Part shown: piece after piece, positions 1 to 8,392 of the stretch
Position numbering within the stretch: position 1 is the first letter of the stretch
How the letters are laid out: each line of letters begins with the position of its first letter
Assembly (NCBI RefSeq): GCF_002008165.1
Contig: NZ_MRDM01000020.1
Span: 62,001-126,000, forward strand
Direction: 5' to 3'
Origin: Rhizobium laguerreae
GTDB lineage: Bacteria > Pseudomonadota > Alphaproteobacteria > Rhizobiales > Rhizobiaceae
Length of the DNA: 64,000 nucleotides
Translations under genes and position numbers: made by a program
Notes under the pieces: generated by a model
Database searches by the model: none
What the model was told of the DNA's origin: nothing
What the model saw: only the letters and a program-made list of their open reading frames with translations

Positions 1-744
1 GATCAGGCCGAGCTGCGTGACGACGGGCGTCAGCACCGGCCGCAGGATATGGCGCAGCGCCACGATGATCTCCGGCACACCCTTGGCGCGGGCGGTTCGG
101 ACGAAATCCTCCGACAGCACCTCGATGACGGCGGCCCGCGTCTGGCGCACGATCAGCGCGATCGGCTGGAAGGAAAGGACGGTGAGCGGCAGCAGGATAC
201 GGACATCGAAGATGCCGCCCCAGCCATAGGGCACGCTCGCACCTGGCAGCAGCACGATGAGGCCGACCATCAGCAGCGGACCGGCGACATAGGCCGGGAT
301 CGCCCAGAGGAAAAGTGCGGAGCCCAGAATGGCATAGTCGATGCGAGAATTCTGGTTGAGCGCGGCGATCATGCCGAGCGGGATCGCGACGACGGCGGTC
401 AGGATGATGGAACAGAGGGCAAGCTGGAAGGAGACGGGTGCAGCAGCCGAGACCATCGCCCACACGGAGCGGCCTGATGTCAGCGAGTTGCCGAACTGGC
501 CGTGCAGCAGGTTCCAGATGTAAAGGCCGAACTGGACGATGAAGGGTTTGTTGAGGCCGGCACTTTCGCGAATGGCTTCGATGCGCTGCGGATTATAGGC
601 GACGTCGCCTGGCGCGCGCAGGAAGATCAGCTTGATCGGGTCGCCGGCGCCATAGAAGGCCAGCGCGTAAACCGCCAGCATCACCACCAGAACGGACGGA
701 ATCCAGATGGCAAATCGGGTTAGCACGTAGCGCAGCAAGGCCAT
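1..744 (-). CDS. Oligopeptide/dipeptide-type ABC transporter permease (DppB-like), partial
   Basis: Inner-membrane permease of a peptide/opine-type ABC importer. The visible 248 codons begin with MALLRYVLTR and a first membrane segment, then a periplasmic region, several further hydrophobic segments, and the cytoplasmic coupling loop (EDFVRTARAKG), which is typical of the DppB/OppB class. The C-terminus runs off the left edge of the window. The start at 744 was chosen because the membrane segment follows at once. It lies about 120 bp downstream of the substrate-binding gene on the same strand, so the two form one importer; a second permease and the ATPases are expected beyond the edge. The substrate cannot be read from the sequence. 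The divergent catabolic genes suggest that it feeds them. Confidence 0.9.
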   Translation of the reverse strand, partial: MALLRYVLTRFAIWIPSVLVVMLAVYALAFYGAGDPIKLIFLRAPGDVAYNPQRIEAIRESAGLNKPFIVQFGLYIWNLLHGQFGNSLTSGRSVWAMVSAAAPVSFQLALCSIILTAVVAIPLGMIAALNQNSRIDYAILGSALFLWAIPAYVAGPLLMVGLIVLLPGASVPYGWGGIFDVRILLPLTVLSFQPIALIVRQTRAAVIEVLSEDFVRTARAKGVPEIIVALRHILRPVLTPVVTQLGLI

Positions 745-867
745 CTCCCACCTGTTGTTCGATGCGTTCCCGCTTTTGGCTGCGATCGCATCTCTTCTTC
801 TTGAAACTTGCGCGAAGGCCTTGCGGCCTTCGCGCGGTTTATCGCCGACAGGGACGGTTTCCGCCGA

Positions 868-2502
868 TCAACCGATGGAAATGTTCCAGGGTTCTACGAC
901 CTGCCAGTCAAGGTTCTTTTCCAGGCCCTTGACGTCCTTGGTGGCCCAGCGCGACATCGCCTGAGAATACCATGGAATGAAGGCCCAATCCTCGCGGAAC
1001 GCCTTCTGGGCTTCCTGGGCGAGAGCGATGCGCTGCGGATCGTCCGCAGCCTTGGTCGTGGCTTCGGCAAGGGCGCTGTCGACCTTGTCGTTCTTGTAGC
1101 CGCCGAGCTTGTTCTGCGCATTCGACGAGGTCGAGGCGATGCAACCCGCCAGATAGGAGACGGCATCGGGGACGCGGGTGCCGACGTCATCGCGGAAGAT
1201 CTGGACCGAATTCTGATCCGGACCCGCATAGGAATCCTGCTGCGGCTTCATGTCGACGGCTGTGATACCGAGATTCTGACGCCACTGCTCGGCGATGAAC
1301 TGGGCGGCGGCCTGAATGGCCGGCGCCGAAATGCCGACGAACAGGATCTTCGGCAGGCGCTCCGGACCGCCGTAGGTCGATTCCGCAAGCAGCTTCTTGG
1401 CAGCCTCCGGATCATAGGGATAGGGCTCGAAGCCGGAATTCTCCGCACCCGGGACCGCATTGAGGATCTGGTCCGCCTTCTTATGCGGCCCGTCGGGATA
1501 GGAAGCCTTGAACAGGCCATCGCGATCAACGGCCATGATCAGTGCCTGACGAACCTTGGGATCGTCCATCGGCGCACGAGAGATGTTGAACCAGAAGTGC
1601 TGGCTGGTCGGGATCAGCGGGCCGGCGGAAAATTCCTGGCCGAGATCCTGGATGATGGTCGAGGTGATCAGCTCGGTATGGGCGTTGAACTCGCCCGACT
1701 TGATCAGCGATGTCGCCGTGACATTGTCCTCGATCGAGGTGATATCGATACGGGCAAGCTTCGGCTTCGGCCCGAAGAAGTTCTCATTCGGCTCGAAAGA
1801 GAGTTTGCCGGCGTCGATGTCGATGCTCGTGAGTTTGAAGGGACCGGAGAAGACCGGCTTGCTCTCTGGCTTGTACCAGTCGATGATCTCCTCGCCGTCG
1901 CTGCCGCGCGACTGCGAGGCCTTGGTGATCGGCGCGATGTGGTTTGCCAGGCGCATGAAGAAGATCGGGTCGGCGGCAGCCAGCGTCACGACGACGGTTC
2001 CCTCGTCGGGTGTCGCGACACCGGTCAGCTCGTTGCCGGAGCCGGCGGCGATTTCGGCGTAACCCTTGACCCTGCTCAGCACCTGGTCGGCGCGCTGGTT
2101 CTTGGTGTTCGGCATCGAGGAGACTTCCCACGATCCCTTGACATCCGCCGAGGTGATCTTGCTGCCGTCGGAAAAGACGGCCTTCGGGTCGATCTTGAAG
2201 GTCCAGACTGTGTTGTCGGCCGATTCCCAGCTGGTGAAGACGTAGGGCTTGATATTGCCTTGGCTGTCGAAATACATCGGCGATGCCCACCAGATCGAAT
2301 TCCAGCGGAACGTCCTGCCGCCGCCGCGCAGCGGCGACCAATCCTGGTCGAAGGCCGGATTTGCGACCTTCAGGACCTGGCCTTCATCGGCCATAACGAT
2401 GCGGGCTTTCATTCCGAATACGGTGAGGCCGACGCCGGCTGCAAGGCCGAGCTTCAGCGCGTTACGACGTGATATATTGGTTTTATCCGATTGATCAGAC
2501 AT
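868..2502 (-). CDS. Periplasmic substrate-binding protein of oligopeptide-type ABC transporter (SBP family 5)
   Basis: A 544-residue solute-binding protein of the DppA/OppA type, which delivers substrate to the permease encoded just downstream. The N-terminus carries a twin-arginine signal (ISRRNALKLGL plus a hydrophobic stretch), so it is probably exported folded through Tat. The body has family features such as FSDGSKITSADVKGSWE, near the N-terminal third, and the VRQALIMAVDRDGL motif. The ATG at 2502 was chosen because GGGAGGA precedes it; an upstream in-frame start would add 20 residues without a good ribosome site. It is divergent from the dapA-like gene across an AT-rich gap. SBP family 5 members bind peptides, opines and sugars, so the ligand is open. 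Confidence 0.93.
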   Translation of the reverse strand: MSDQSDKTNISRRNALKLGLAAGVGLTVFGMKARIVMADEGQVLKVANPAFDQDWSPLRGGGRTFRWNSIWWASPMYFDSQGNIKPYVFTSWESADNTVWTFKIDPKAVFSDGSKITSADVKGSWEVSSMPNTKNQRADQVLSRVKGYAEIAAGSGNELTGVATPDEGTVVVTLAAADPIFFMRLANHIAPITKASQSRGSDGEEIIDWYKPESKPVFSGPFKLTSIDIDAGKLSFEPNENFFGPKPKLARIDITSIEDNVTATSLIKSGEFNAHTELITSTIIQDLGQEFSAGPLIPTSQHFWFNISRAPMDDPKVRQALIMAVDRDGLFKASYPDGPHKKADQILNAVPGAENSGFEPYPYDPEAAKKLLAESTYGGPERLPKILFVGISAPAIQAAAQFIAEQWRQNLGITAVDMKPQQDSYAGPDQNSVQIFRDDVGTRVPDAVSYLAGCIASTSSNAQNKLGGYKNDKVDSALAEATTKAADDPQRIALAQEAQKAFREDWAFIPWYSQAMSRWATKDVKGLEKNLDWQVVEPWNISIG

Positions 2503-2828
2503 GGCATTCCTCCCAGAGTGAATTCGGCAGCGCTCTCCCTGCACCTGCCAGGCGCAGCACAATCCGTTCCGTATCGTTCTCTCGTTATTGTAAATATGTC
2601 AACAAAAAATCGCCATTTCTATTCGAACAAAATTTTCTACTGAAAATATATAAGTTATAACAAATAGATAACTTTTCGCAGCGACGTCACGGCATTTTGT
2701 CTTCTTGACAAAAGCGCGGCAATATAAAAATTCTTTGCACTCCATCGCGACAGACGGATGACAATTGCAATGCGCAGCCCCCGGTTCGAATACGGATCGG
2801 CAAGACAGGACGCGCCGAGGAGGGCGGA
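2503..2828. promoter_or_regulatory. AT-rich divergent promoter region with a dyad
   Basis: This 326-bp gap separates the importer from the dapA-like catabolic genes. It is far richer in A and T than its surroundings, mainly between about 2575 and 2735. It contains the inverted repeat AAGTTAT (2652-2658) and ATAACTT (2668-2674), centred between the two start codons, which is a plausible operator for a regulator acting on both directions. No clean -35/-10 pair with standard spacing was found, so the promoters are not placed. The regulator gene is not evident in the window. Confidence 0.45.
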
Positions 2829-3734
2829 ATGAGCCATCACAGGATTACCGGCGTTTTCAGCGCCGCCGCAACGCCGCTGACGGCAGACAACAGGCCGGAT
2901 TTCGCCCTTTTCACCGACCATTGCCGGCAGTTGCTGGCCGAAGGGTGCCATGGCGTGGCGCTGCTCGGCACCACAGGCGAGGCCAATTCCTTCTCCGGCG
3001 CCGAGCGCCGTGCCATTCTGGAAGCAGCACTGAAGGCCGGCATTCCCGCCGACAGGCTTTTGCCGGGCACCGGCGTCGTCGCCATTCCCGAGACCGTGGA
3101 ATTGACCCGGCACGCGCTATCGCTTGGCGTCACCAAGGTGGTGATGCTGCCGCCCTTCTACTACAAAGGCGTCTCCGACGACGGTCTCTTCGCCGCCTAT
3201 TCGCAGGTGCTGGAGAAGGTCGCCGACACGCGCTTGCAGGTCATTCTCTATCATATTCCGCAGGTCTCTGGCGTTCCGCTATCCATTCCGCTGATCGGGC
3301 GGCTGATTGCGGCCTTCCCGGAAACGGTCGTCGGCATCAAGGAATCTGCTGGAGATTTCAACAACATGCAGGCGATCATCGCCGCCTATCCCGGCTTCTC
3401 GGTGCTGGCGGGCGCAGATCCGCTGCTGCTGCCGTTGCTGAAGGCGGGCGGTGCTGGCTGCATCACCGCCACCTCCAATCTCGTGGCGAATTCGCTGCGC
3501 ACCGTCTACGGCCATGTCCATGACGAGGCGCGCGCCGCCGATGTCGAGGCGGCGCAAGCGCGCATCAACGCCTATCGCACGCTTTCCAATTCCTACGTCC
3601 AGATCCCGACCATCAAGGCGATGGTGGGGCTGAAGACCGGCAATCCCGCCTGGAAGCGCACGCGCGCGCCGTTGATGCCGCTCGGCGATGCCGACTATGC
3701 CGCACTCGCCGAAAGCTATGCCAAGCTGCCCTGA
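2829..3734 (+). CDS. Dihydrodipicolinate synthase / N-acetylneuraminate lyase family protein
   Basis: A 301-residue class I aldolase-type TIM barrel. The family GTTGE motif is at residues 47-51, the tyrosine of YHIP at 141, and the Schiff-base lysine at 171 in GIKESAGD, so the active site looks complete. The family covers 4-hydroxy-tetrahydrodipicolinate synthase, sialic-acid lyase and several sugar-acid aldolases or dehydratases; all form a pyruvate- or keto-acid-derived imine. The context (a sialidase-like gene 12 bp downstream and a divergent importer) argues for catabolism rather than lysine synthesis. The start at 2829 follows GGAGG. The exact substrate is unknown; sialic-acid lyase is possible, but no nanE/nanK partners are visible. 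Confidence 0.88.
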   Translation: MSHHRITGVFSAAATPLTADNRPDFALFTDHCRQLLAEGCHGVALLGTTGEANSFSGAERRAILEAALKAGIPADRLLPGTGVVAIPETVELTRHALSLGVTKVVMLPPFYYKGVSDDGLFAAYSQVLEKVADTRLQVILYHIPQVSGVPLSIPLIGRLIAAFPETVVGIKESAGDFNNMQAIIAAYPGFSVLAGADPLLLPLLKAGGAGCITATSNLVANSLRTVYGHVHDEARAADVEAAQARINAYRTLSNSYVQIPTIKAMVGLKTGNPAWKRTRAPLMPLGDADYAALAESYAKLP

Positions 3735-3745
3735 GGAGATCCGTC

Positions 3746-4933
3746 ATGAGTTTTACCGGCCTGCCTCCGGAAGCCGTTCCGGCCCTGATGACCGGGGCCA
3801 TCGCCCCTCACCCCGCCCTCGAGGGTCGTGCGGACGCCTATCTGCCCTCCCCTTGCATCCAGAACCATGCCGCAAATCTCGCTTTTCTGCCCGACGGCAC
3901 GCTAACCTGCGTCTGGTTCGGCGGCACGATGGAGGGCATGGGTGATATCTCGATTTACATGTCGCGGCTGGCGCCGGGCTCCGAGCGCTGGTCCGTGCCG
4001 GAAAAGATGAGCGACGATCCAGAGAAATCCGAACAGAACCCGTTGATTTTCAACGCTCCGGACGGAAAAGTATGGCTGCTCTATACCTCGCAGACCTCGG
4101 GCAATCAGGACGGCTCGGTTGTCAAATGCCGGATTTCAGGCGATGGCGGCCAGACCTTCGGCCCGGTTCGTATCCTCTGCGACAGCCCCGGCACATTCGT
4201 TCGCCAGCAGATCGTCGTCAACGGCAAAGGCGACTGGCTACTTCCGGTGTTCCGCTGCGTCGGCCTGAATGGCCGGCGCTGGAGCGGCGATGCCGATACG
4301 GCTGCTGTGCTGATGTCGCGTGATGGCGGCGCCAGCTGGGAAATGCGCGATAATCCAGACAGCATCGGCGCGGTGCACATGAACATTCTGCCGCTCGGCG
4401 GCGACGAGATGATCGCCTTCTACCGCAACCGTTTCGCCGAAAACATCCTGTCCAGCCGATCATCCGACGGCGGCGAGACATGGAGTGCGCCCGAGCCCGC
4501 CGAATTGCCGAACAACAACTCCTCGATCCAGGCAACGATCCTGAATGATGGAGCAATCGCAATGGTTTACAACCATTCGAACGCCGGCATGTCGGACGCA
4601 CGGCGCCAGTCTCTCTATGACGAAATCGAGGGTGGCGAGGCTGGAGAGACAGCCGTCGTTGCCGATACCAGCGCACGTAAGGCCGTCTGGGGTGTTCCGC
4701 GTGCGCCGCTGAGCCTTGCGATATCAAGGGATGGCGGCAAGAGCTTTCCGCGTCGCATCGATCTCGATACCGGTGACGGCTTCTGTCTCAGCAACAATTC
4801 GAAGGAGTCGCTGAACCGCGAATTCTCCTATCCCTCGATCGTCCAGGGCGGCGACGGCACGCTCCATATCGCCTACACCTACTACCGGCGCGCCATCAAA
4901 TATGTGCGCCTCGCCCCGCAATTCCTGCCGTAA
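3746..4933 (+). CDS. Sialidase-like BNR/Asp-box protein (COG4692-like)
   Basis: A 395-residue predicted six-bladed beta-propeller. Four Asp boxes are visible: SGDGGQTF (131-138), SRDGGASW (191-198), SSDGGETW (239-246) and SRDGGKSF (327-334). The C-terminal region (SYPSIV and HIAYTY, then IKYV) is typical of the predicted neuraminidases grouped as COG4692. No signal peptide or membrane segment is present, so it probably acts in the cytoplasm on an imported compound, unlike secreted sialidases. It starts 12 bp after the dapA-like gene behind GAGGAG, so the two are one operon. True sialidase activity is not established for this group; a lyase or hydrolase acting on another sugar-acid conjugate is equally possible. 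Confidence 0.8.
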   Translation: MSFTGLPPEAVPALMTGAIAPHPALEGRADAYLPSPCIQNHAANLAFLPDGTLTCVWFGGTMEGMGDISIYMSRLAPGSERWSVPEKMSDDPEKSEQNPLIFNAPDGKVWLLYTSQTSGNQDGSVVKCRISGDGGQTFGPVRILCDSPGTFVRQQIVVNGKGDWLLPVFRCVGLNGRRWSGDADTAAVLMSRDGGASWEMRDNPDSIGAVHMNILPLGGDEMIAFYRNRFAENILSSRSSDGGETWSAPEPAELPNNNSSIQATILNDGAIAMVYNHSNAGMSDARRQSLYDEIEGGEAGETAVVADTSARKAVWGVPRAPLSLAISRDGGKSFPRRIDLDTGDGFCLSNNSKESLNREFSYPSIVQGGDGTLHIAYTYYRRAIKYVRLAPQFLP

Positions 4934-4953
4934 ACAAAGCGGCAGCCGGAAAA

Positions 4954-4999
4954 TTGTCATCCTGCATCCGCTCGCATGCGAAAGCATGCAGGATGACAA
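4954..4999. repeat. Perfect 14-bp inverted repeat (hairpin) after the sialidase-like gene
   Basis: The arms at 4954-4967 and 4986-4999 are perfectly complementary, with an 18-nt loop that itself contains GCATGC twice around GAAA, so two alternative hairpins can form. It lies just after the stop codon of the sialidase-like gene. There is no T-run, so it may be an mRNA-stabilising or Rho-assisted structure rather than an intrinsic terminator. The remaining gap up to 5292 holds the promoter listed separately and no convincing gene. Confidence 0.6.
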
Positions 5000-5217
5000 C
5001 GGCTGCGTGTTGACTGACGAACGATTTGACAACAGGGTCGGATAATTCACCGTCGCCACAAAGAGATGGCCAGCCGGTGTCTGACATGTAGTTTTCATCA
5101 TGACGGATTTCATAACACACTGATATCTTTATCGATACGCGCAGGACAACGCCGCCTTGAAGCGCGCGACCGAGCGCATATCAGATGATAAAAAATTCCG
5201 CTCGCTGGAATGTCGGC

Positions 5218-5246
5218 TTGACATTGATCTTACAACTTTACATTAA
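5218..5246 (+). promoter_or_regulatory. Sigma70-type promoter for the Fe-ADH/pdxA-like pair
   Basis: TTGACA at 5218-5223, a 17-nt spacer and CATTAA at 5241-5246 give a near-consensus housekeeping promoter, about 46 bp ahead of the chosen start at 5293. It implies that the dehydrogenase pair can be transcribed separately from the upstream dapA-like operon. Confidence 0.55.
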
Positions 5247-5292
5247 AGAGGGCAACGATAGTGCCGCAAGATCTTGCAGGGAGGACCGGTTC

Positions 5293-6426
5293 ATGGCCAG
5301 CTTGGATTCGCCGATCACGATAGTTCGGCCGCATCTGATCGAATTCGGGGTCGGTACGGCGGGAAAGCTCGGCCAATGGGCTGCCGAAAAGGGCTATCGG
5401 CGCACGCTCGTCATCTCCGATGCGTTCAACGCCTCGCGCATCGACGTGCTGGATCTCAAAGGCGAGGTATCCGTCTTTGCCGAAGTGACGCCCGAGCCGG
5501 ATACGGCCAATCTCGAAAAGGTCCTGGCGGCGGCAAACGCCGCCGATGCCGAGCTGATCGTCGGCTTCGGCGGCGGCAGCGCCATGGATCTGGCAAAACT
5601 TGCCGCAGTGCTTGCCGGTTCCGCCCAGACGCTGCAGGAGGTCGTCGGTCCGAACAAGGTGCATGGGCCGCGCAAGGTGGCGCTCGCCCAGGTGCCGACG
5701 ACATCGGGCACCGGCAGCGAAGCCGGCATCCGTGCGCTCGTCACCGATCCGGCGACGATGGCAAAGCTTGCCGTCGAAAGCCTGCATATGCTGGCCGATA
5801 TCGCCGTCATCGATCCTGCTTTGACCTTCAGCGTCCCTGCCCGCACGACGGCCGCCACCGGCGTCGATGCCATGGCCCATTGCGTCGAGGCCTTCACCAA
5901 CCGCAAGGCCCATCCGATGGTCGACATCTATGCGATCGAGGGAACGCGCCTGGTCGGCAAATATCTCGCCCGTGCGGTCAGGGACGGCAATGACGCCGAG
6001 GCGCGCGCCGGCCTCTCGCTCGCCTCGCTTTATGGCGGTTTATGCCTCGGCCCAGTCAACACAGCTGGCGGCCATGCGCTTGCCTATCCCCTCGGCACGC
6101 GCTGGCATGTCGCCCATGGCGCGGCCAATGCGCTGATTTTTCCGCATGTTCTCGCCTTCAATACGCCGTCCGCGCCTGAGAAAACCAGGGCGGTGATGAA
6201 AGCGCTTGGGCGCGAAACCTCCGGGAACATCACCTCCGTCTTCGATGCGGCTTACGCTTTCTGCGCCGAACTCGGCATCGAGATGAAGCTTTCCGGCCTC
6301 GGCGTGCCGGAAAGCGATCTCGACGCCATGGCCGAAGACGCCTTTGCCATTCGCCGTCTGCTCGATAACAATCCACGCGATCTCACGCGCGCCGACATTC
6401 GCTCGATTTATGCGGCCGCTTTCTAG
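5293..6426 (+). CDS. Iron-containing alcohol dehydrogenase (maleylacetate reductase-like)
   Basis: A 377-residue group III Fe-ADH. The nucleotide-binding GFGGGSAMD is at 91-99 and PTTSGTGSE at 135-143. The four metal ligands are all present: D192 and H196 (DAMAH), H261 (GGHALAY) and H275 (VAHG). It should oxidise or reduce an alcohol/aldehyde pair with NAD(P). The ATG at 5293 is preceded by GGGAGGA; a longer reading from 5185 lacks a ribosome site and would absorb the promoter. The pdxA-like gene follows 30 bp downstream. The family includes maleylacetate reductases and glycerol- or hydroxyacid-oxidising enzymes, so the substrate remains open. Confidence 0.88.
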   Translation: MASLDSPITIVRPHLIEFGVGTAGKLGQWAAEKGYRRTLVISDAFNASRIDVLDLKGEVSVFAEVTPEPDTANLEKVLAAANAADAELIVGFGGGSAMDLAKLAAVLAGSAQTLQEVVGPNKVHGPRKVALAQVPTTSGTGSEAGIRALVTDPATMAKLAVESLHMLADIAVIDPALTFSVPARTTAATGVDAMAHCVEAFTNRKAHPMVDIYAIEGTRLVGKYLARAVRDGNDAEARAGLSLASLYGGLCLGPVNTAGGHALAYPLGTRWHVAHGAANALIFPHVLAFNTPSAPEKTRAVMKALGRETSGNITSVFDAAYAFCAELGIEMKLSGLGVPESDLDAMAEDAFAIRRLLDNNPRDLTRADIRSIYAAAF

Positions 6427-6456
6427 GCCAAAAAGTTTTCAGAAGGAATTCGATCG

Positions 6457-7443
6457 ATGGACAGGAATGCGAAAGTCGCGGTAACGCTCGGCGATCCGGC
6501 CGGCGTCGGCCCCGAGGTGATCGTCAAGGCCTTGGCAGCCCTTCCAAGAGAAGAGCGCCGCGATTTCGTCATCGTCGGCAATGTCGAAGCGCTGGAGCTC
6601 GCCGACCGCGTCAGCGGCACCGGACTGCGGTTCGGGCCTGCCGATGCACCTGATGACGACAGGATCGCCGTCGACGAAGTCGCGCTCGGCGCGGCCCTCC
6701 CCGAAATCGGCAAGGTCAGCCCCGTCGCCGGCGATGCCTCGGTGCGCTATATCACCCGCGCTGTCGATCTCGCCATGTCTGGTCAAGCCGATGTCATCGT
6801 GACCGCGCCGATCAACAAGGAAGCGATGAACCTCGCCGGCCATCACCATGACGGCCATACCGGGCTGCTCGCGCATCTCACCGGCTCGAAGAGCTCCTTC
6901 ATGCTGCTTGCCTCCGAGCGGCTGAACACCATCCACGTCTCCACCCATATCTCGCTTAAGGGCGCGATCGAGCGCGCCAAGACCGAGCGGGTGCTCGCAA
7001 CCATCGAAGCCGGCCATAGGCACTTCCTGCGGCTCGGCCGCAAGGCGCGCATCGCCGTCGCCGGCCTCAATCCCCATTGCGGCGAAAACGGCCTGTTCGG
7101 CACCGAAGACATGGAATTCCTGGCGCCCGCCGTCGAGCAGGCGCAGGCAAAGGGCATCGACGTCGTCGGCCCGATCTCGGCCGATACGGTGTTTGCCCGC
7201 GCCTATAACGGCGCTTTCGATCTGGTCATCGCTCAGTATCACGACCAGGGCCATATCCCGATCAAGCTCGTCGCCTTCGACACGGCGGTCAACGTCTCGC
7301 TCGGCCTGCCGATCGACCGCGTCTCGGTCGACCACGGCACCGCCTTCGACATTGCCGGCACCGGCAAAGCCAACCACGTCAACATGCTCTCGGCCATCGC
7401 CTATGCCAGGCTGATGGCCCGCTCGCCGCGGCGAGAGGGGTGA
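6457..7443 (+). CDS. PdxA-family 4-hydroxythreonine-4-phosphate dehydrogenase-like protein (PdxA2 type)
   Basis: A 328-residue protein matching the PdxA fold along its length. The start LGDPAGVGPE is diagnostic. The metal-binding histidines expected for PdxA are at 164 (STHIS), 207 (NPHCGE) and 266 (QGHIPIK). PdxA itself oxidises 4-phosphohydroxy-L-threonine in vitamin B6 synthesis. Rhizobia, however, make extra paralogues (PdxA2, TphB-like) for catabolism of phosphorylated four-carbon acids or aromatic diols. A location on an accessory replicon behind an Fe-ADH supports the catabolic type. The DUF1537 kinase usually found with PdxA2 is not in the window. Spacing of 30 bp to the Fe-ADH gene indicates one transcript. 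Confidence 0.87.
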   Translation: MDRNAKVAVTLGDPAGVGPEVIVKALAALPREERRDFVIVGNVEALELADRVSGTGLRFGPADAPDDDRIAVDEVALGAALPEIGKVSPVAGDASVRYITRAVDLAMSGQADVIVTAPINKEAMNLAGHHHDGHTGLLAHLTGSKSSFMLLASERLNTIHVSTHISLKGAIERAKTERVLATIEAGHRHFLRLGRKARIAVAGLNPHCGENGLFGTEDMEFLAPAVEQAQAKGIDVVGPISADTVFARAYNGAFDLVIAQYHDQGHIPIKLVAFDTAVNVSLGLPIDRVSVDHGTAFDIAGTGKANHVNMLSAIAYARLMARSPRREG

Positions 7444-7586
7444 TCGCGGCTTTCCAGAAGGACCGACAGGCGCCGATCGCCGACACAACGATGTCGAGCT
7501 TCGTTATGACACCTAATAGCAGAACCGGACTCTGTCGTTCAGGAACGTCCCGCCGTTGACGCACGAGCATTCCGCGCGCGTACATA

Positions 7587-7601
7587 GCTAGACAGTCTAG
7601 C
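7587..7601. promoter_or_regulatory. Palindromic operator in front of the Phd/VapC-like module
   Basis: The 15-bp sequence GCTAGACAGTCTAGC is a perfect dyad around one central base. It ends one base before AGGAGCGG, the ribosome site of the antitoxin gene. Antitoxins of this class autorepress by binding such palindromes, so this is the likely operator. The gap 7444-7586 shows nothing else recognisable. Confidence 0.65.
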
Positions 7602-7615
7602 CAGGAGCGGATTCG

Positions 7616-7870
7616 ATGGAATGGCAACTGCAGGACGCCAAAAACCAATTTTCGAAGGTCGTGCAGAAGGCCCGACAAGAAGGGCCGCAGGTGGTGACCG
7701 TACGTGGCGAGCGCACGGCCGTCGTTCTGTCCGCCCGCGACTACGACGCCTTGCGCGCCGGTAGGCCGACGCTCGTCGACGACCTGCTCGGTGGCCCCGC
7801 CTGGGACGATGAGTTCGCCGATGCGGTCGAAGCACGCAACAAGACTCCGAGCCGCGACGTTGCGTTCTGA
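7616..7870 (+). CDS. Type II antitoxin, Phd/YefM family
   Basis: An 84-residue protein. The N-terminal part (WQLQDAKNQFSKVVQKA, then VTVRGERTAVVLS) is the Phd/YefM DNA-binding fold. The C-terminal part is the flexible toxin-neutralising tail. Its stop codon overlaps the start of the PIN-domain toxin gene (TGATG), the usual arrangement for translational coupling. AGGAG precedes the start. It is expected to bind the palindrome at 7587-7601 alone and with the toxin. Confidence 0.9.
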   Translation: MEWQLQDAKNQFSKVVQKARQEGPQVVTVRGERTAVVLSARDYDALRAGRPTLVDDLLGGPAWDDEFADAVEARNKTPSRDVAF

Positions 7871-8277
7871 TGTATCTGGTCGACACCAACATCGTCTCGG
7901 AGGCGCGACGCGGCACGCCGCAGGCGGTCTCCTGGCTGCGCTCCGTCGATCCGCTCAGCATCCACCTGAGCGCGCTGACGCTTGGCGAGATCATGCGCGG
8001 CATTGCCCTCAAACAGAAGTCGGATCCGAAGACCGCGGCGCATCTCACCGAGTGGCTGCGCAAGCTGCGTTATGATCATGGCGACCGGATCCTGCCGGTG
8101 ACCGACGAGATCGCCGTCGAATGGGGCCGCATCGCCGCCATCCCGCCGCGTGGCGATATCGACGGGCTGATCGCCGCAACCGCAATCGTCCATGATCTGA
8201 TTGTCGTCACTCGCAATGTCGGCGATTTCGACGACACCGGTGCAGCGGTGATAAATCCATGGGAGACGGACGCGTGA
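7870..8277 (+). CDS. PIN-domain ribonuclease toxin (VapC/FitB-like)
   Basis: A 135-residue PIN nuclease. The acidic metal-binding residues are visible: D5 (VDTN), E40 (TLGE), D96/D98 (RGDIDG) and D119 (RNVGDF), so the toxin should be active. PIN toxins cleave tRNA or rRNA unless neutralised. The length is normal for the FitB/VapC group. Pairing with a Phd/YefM antitoxin rather than an AbrB or RHH type is common in rhizobia. The gene is convergent with the RES toxin gene 115 bp away, and the intervening bases hold nothing recognisable. Confidence 0.92.
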   Translation: MYLVDTNIVSEARRGTPQAVSWLRSVDPLSIHLSALTLGEIMRGIALKQKSDPKTAAHLTEWLRKLRYDHGDRILPVTDEIAVEWGRIAAIPPRGDIDGLIAATAIVHDLIVVTRNVGDFDDTGAAVINPWETDA

Positions 8278-8392
8278 GCAGTCGAGGCAGCCACCTCCTC
8301 GTTTAAAATGGCCTCCTGTGCAGTGTGACCAAGCCCCATCTGTCCGGCGTTTTGATCTGCTCTGCGGAAACGTTGATTGCACCGCCAACCCA

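Noticed and set aside
808..2472. Long open frame on the plus strand (554 codons) opposite the substrate-binding gene
   Set aside because: It is the antisense shadow of a clear SBP family 5 gene with a Tat signal and ribosome site; the translation is rich in Arg, Gly and Asp with no family motif.
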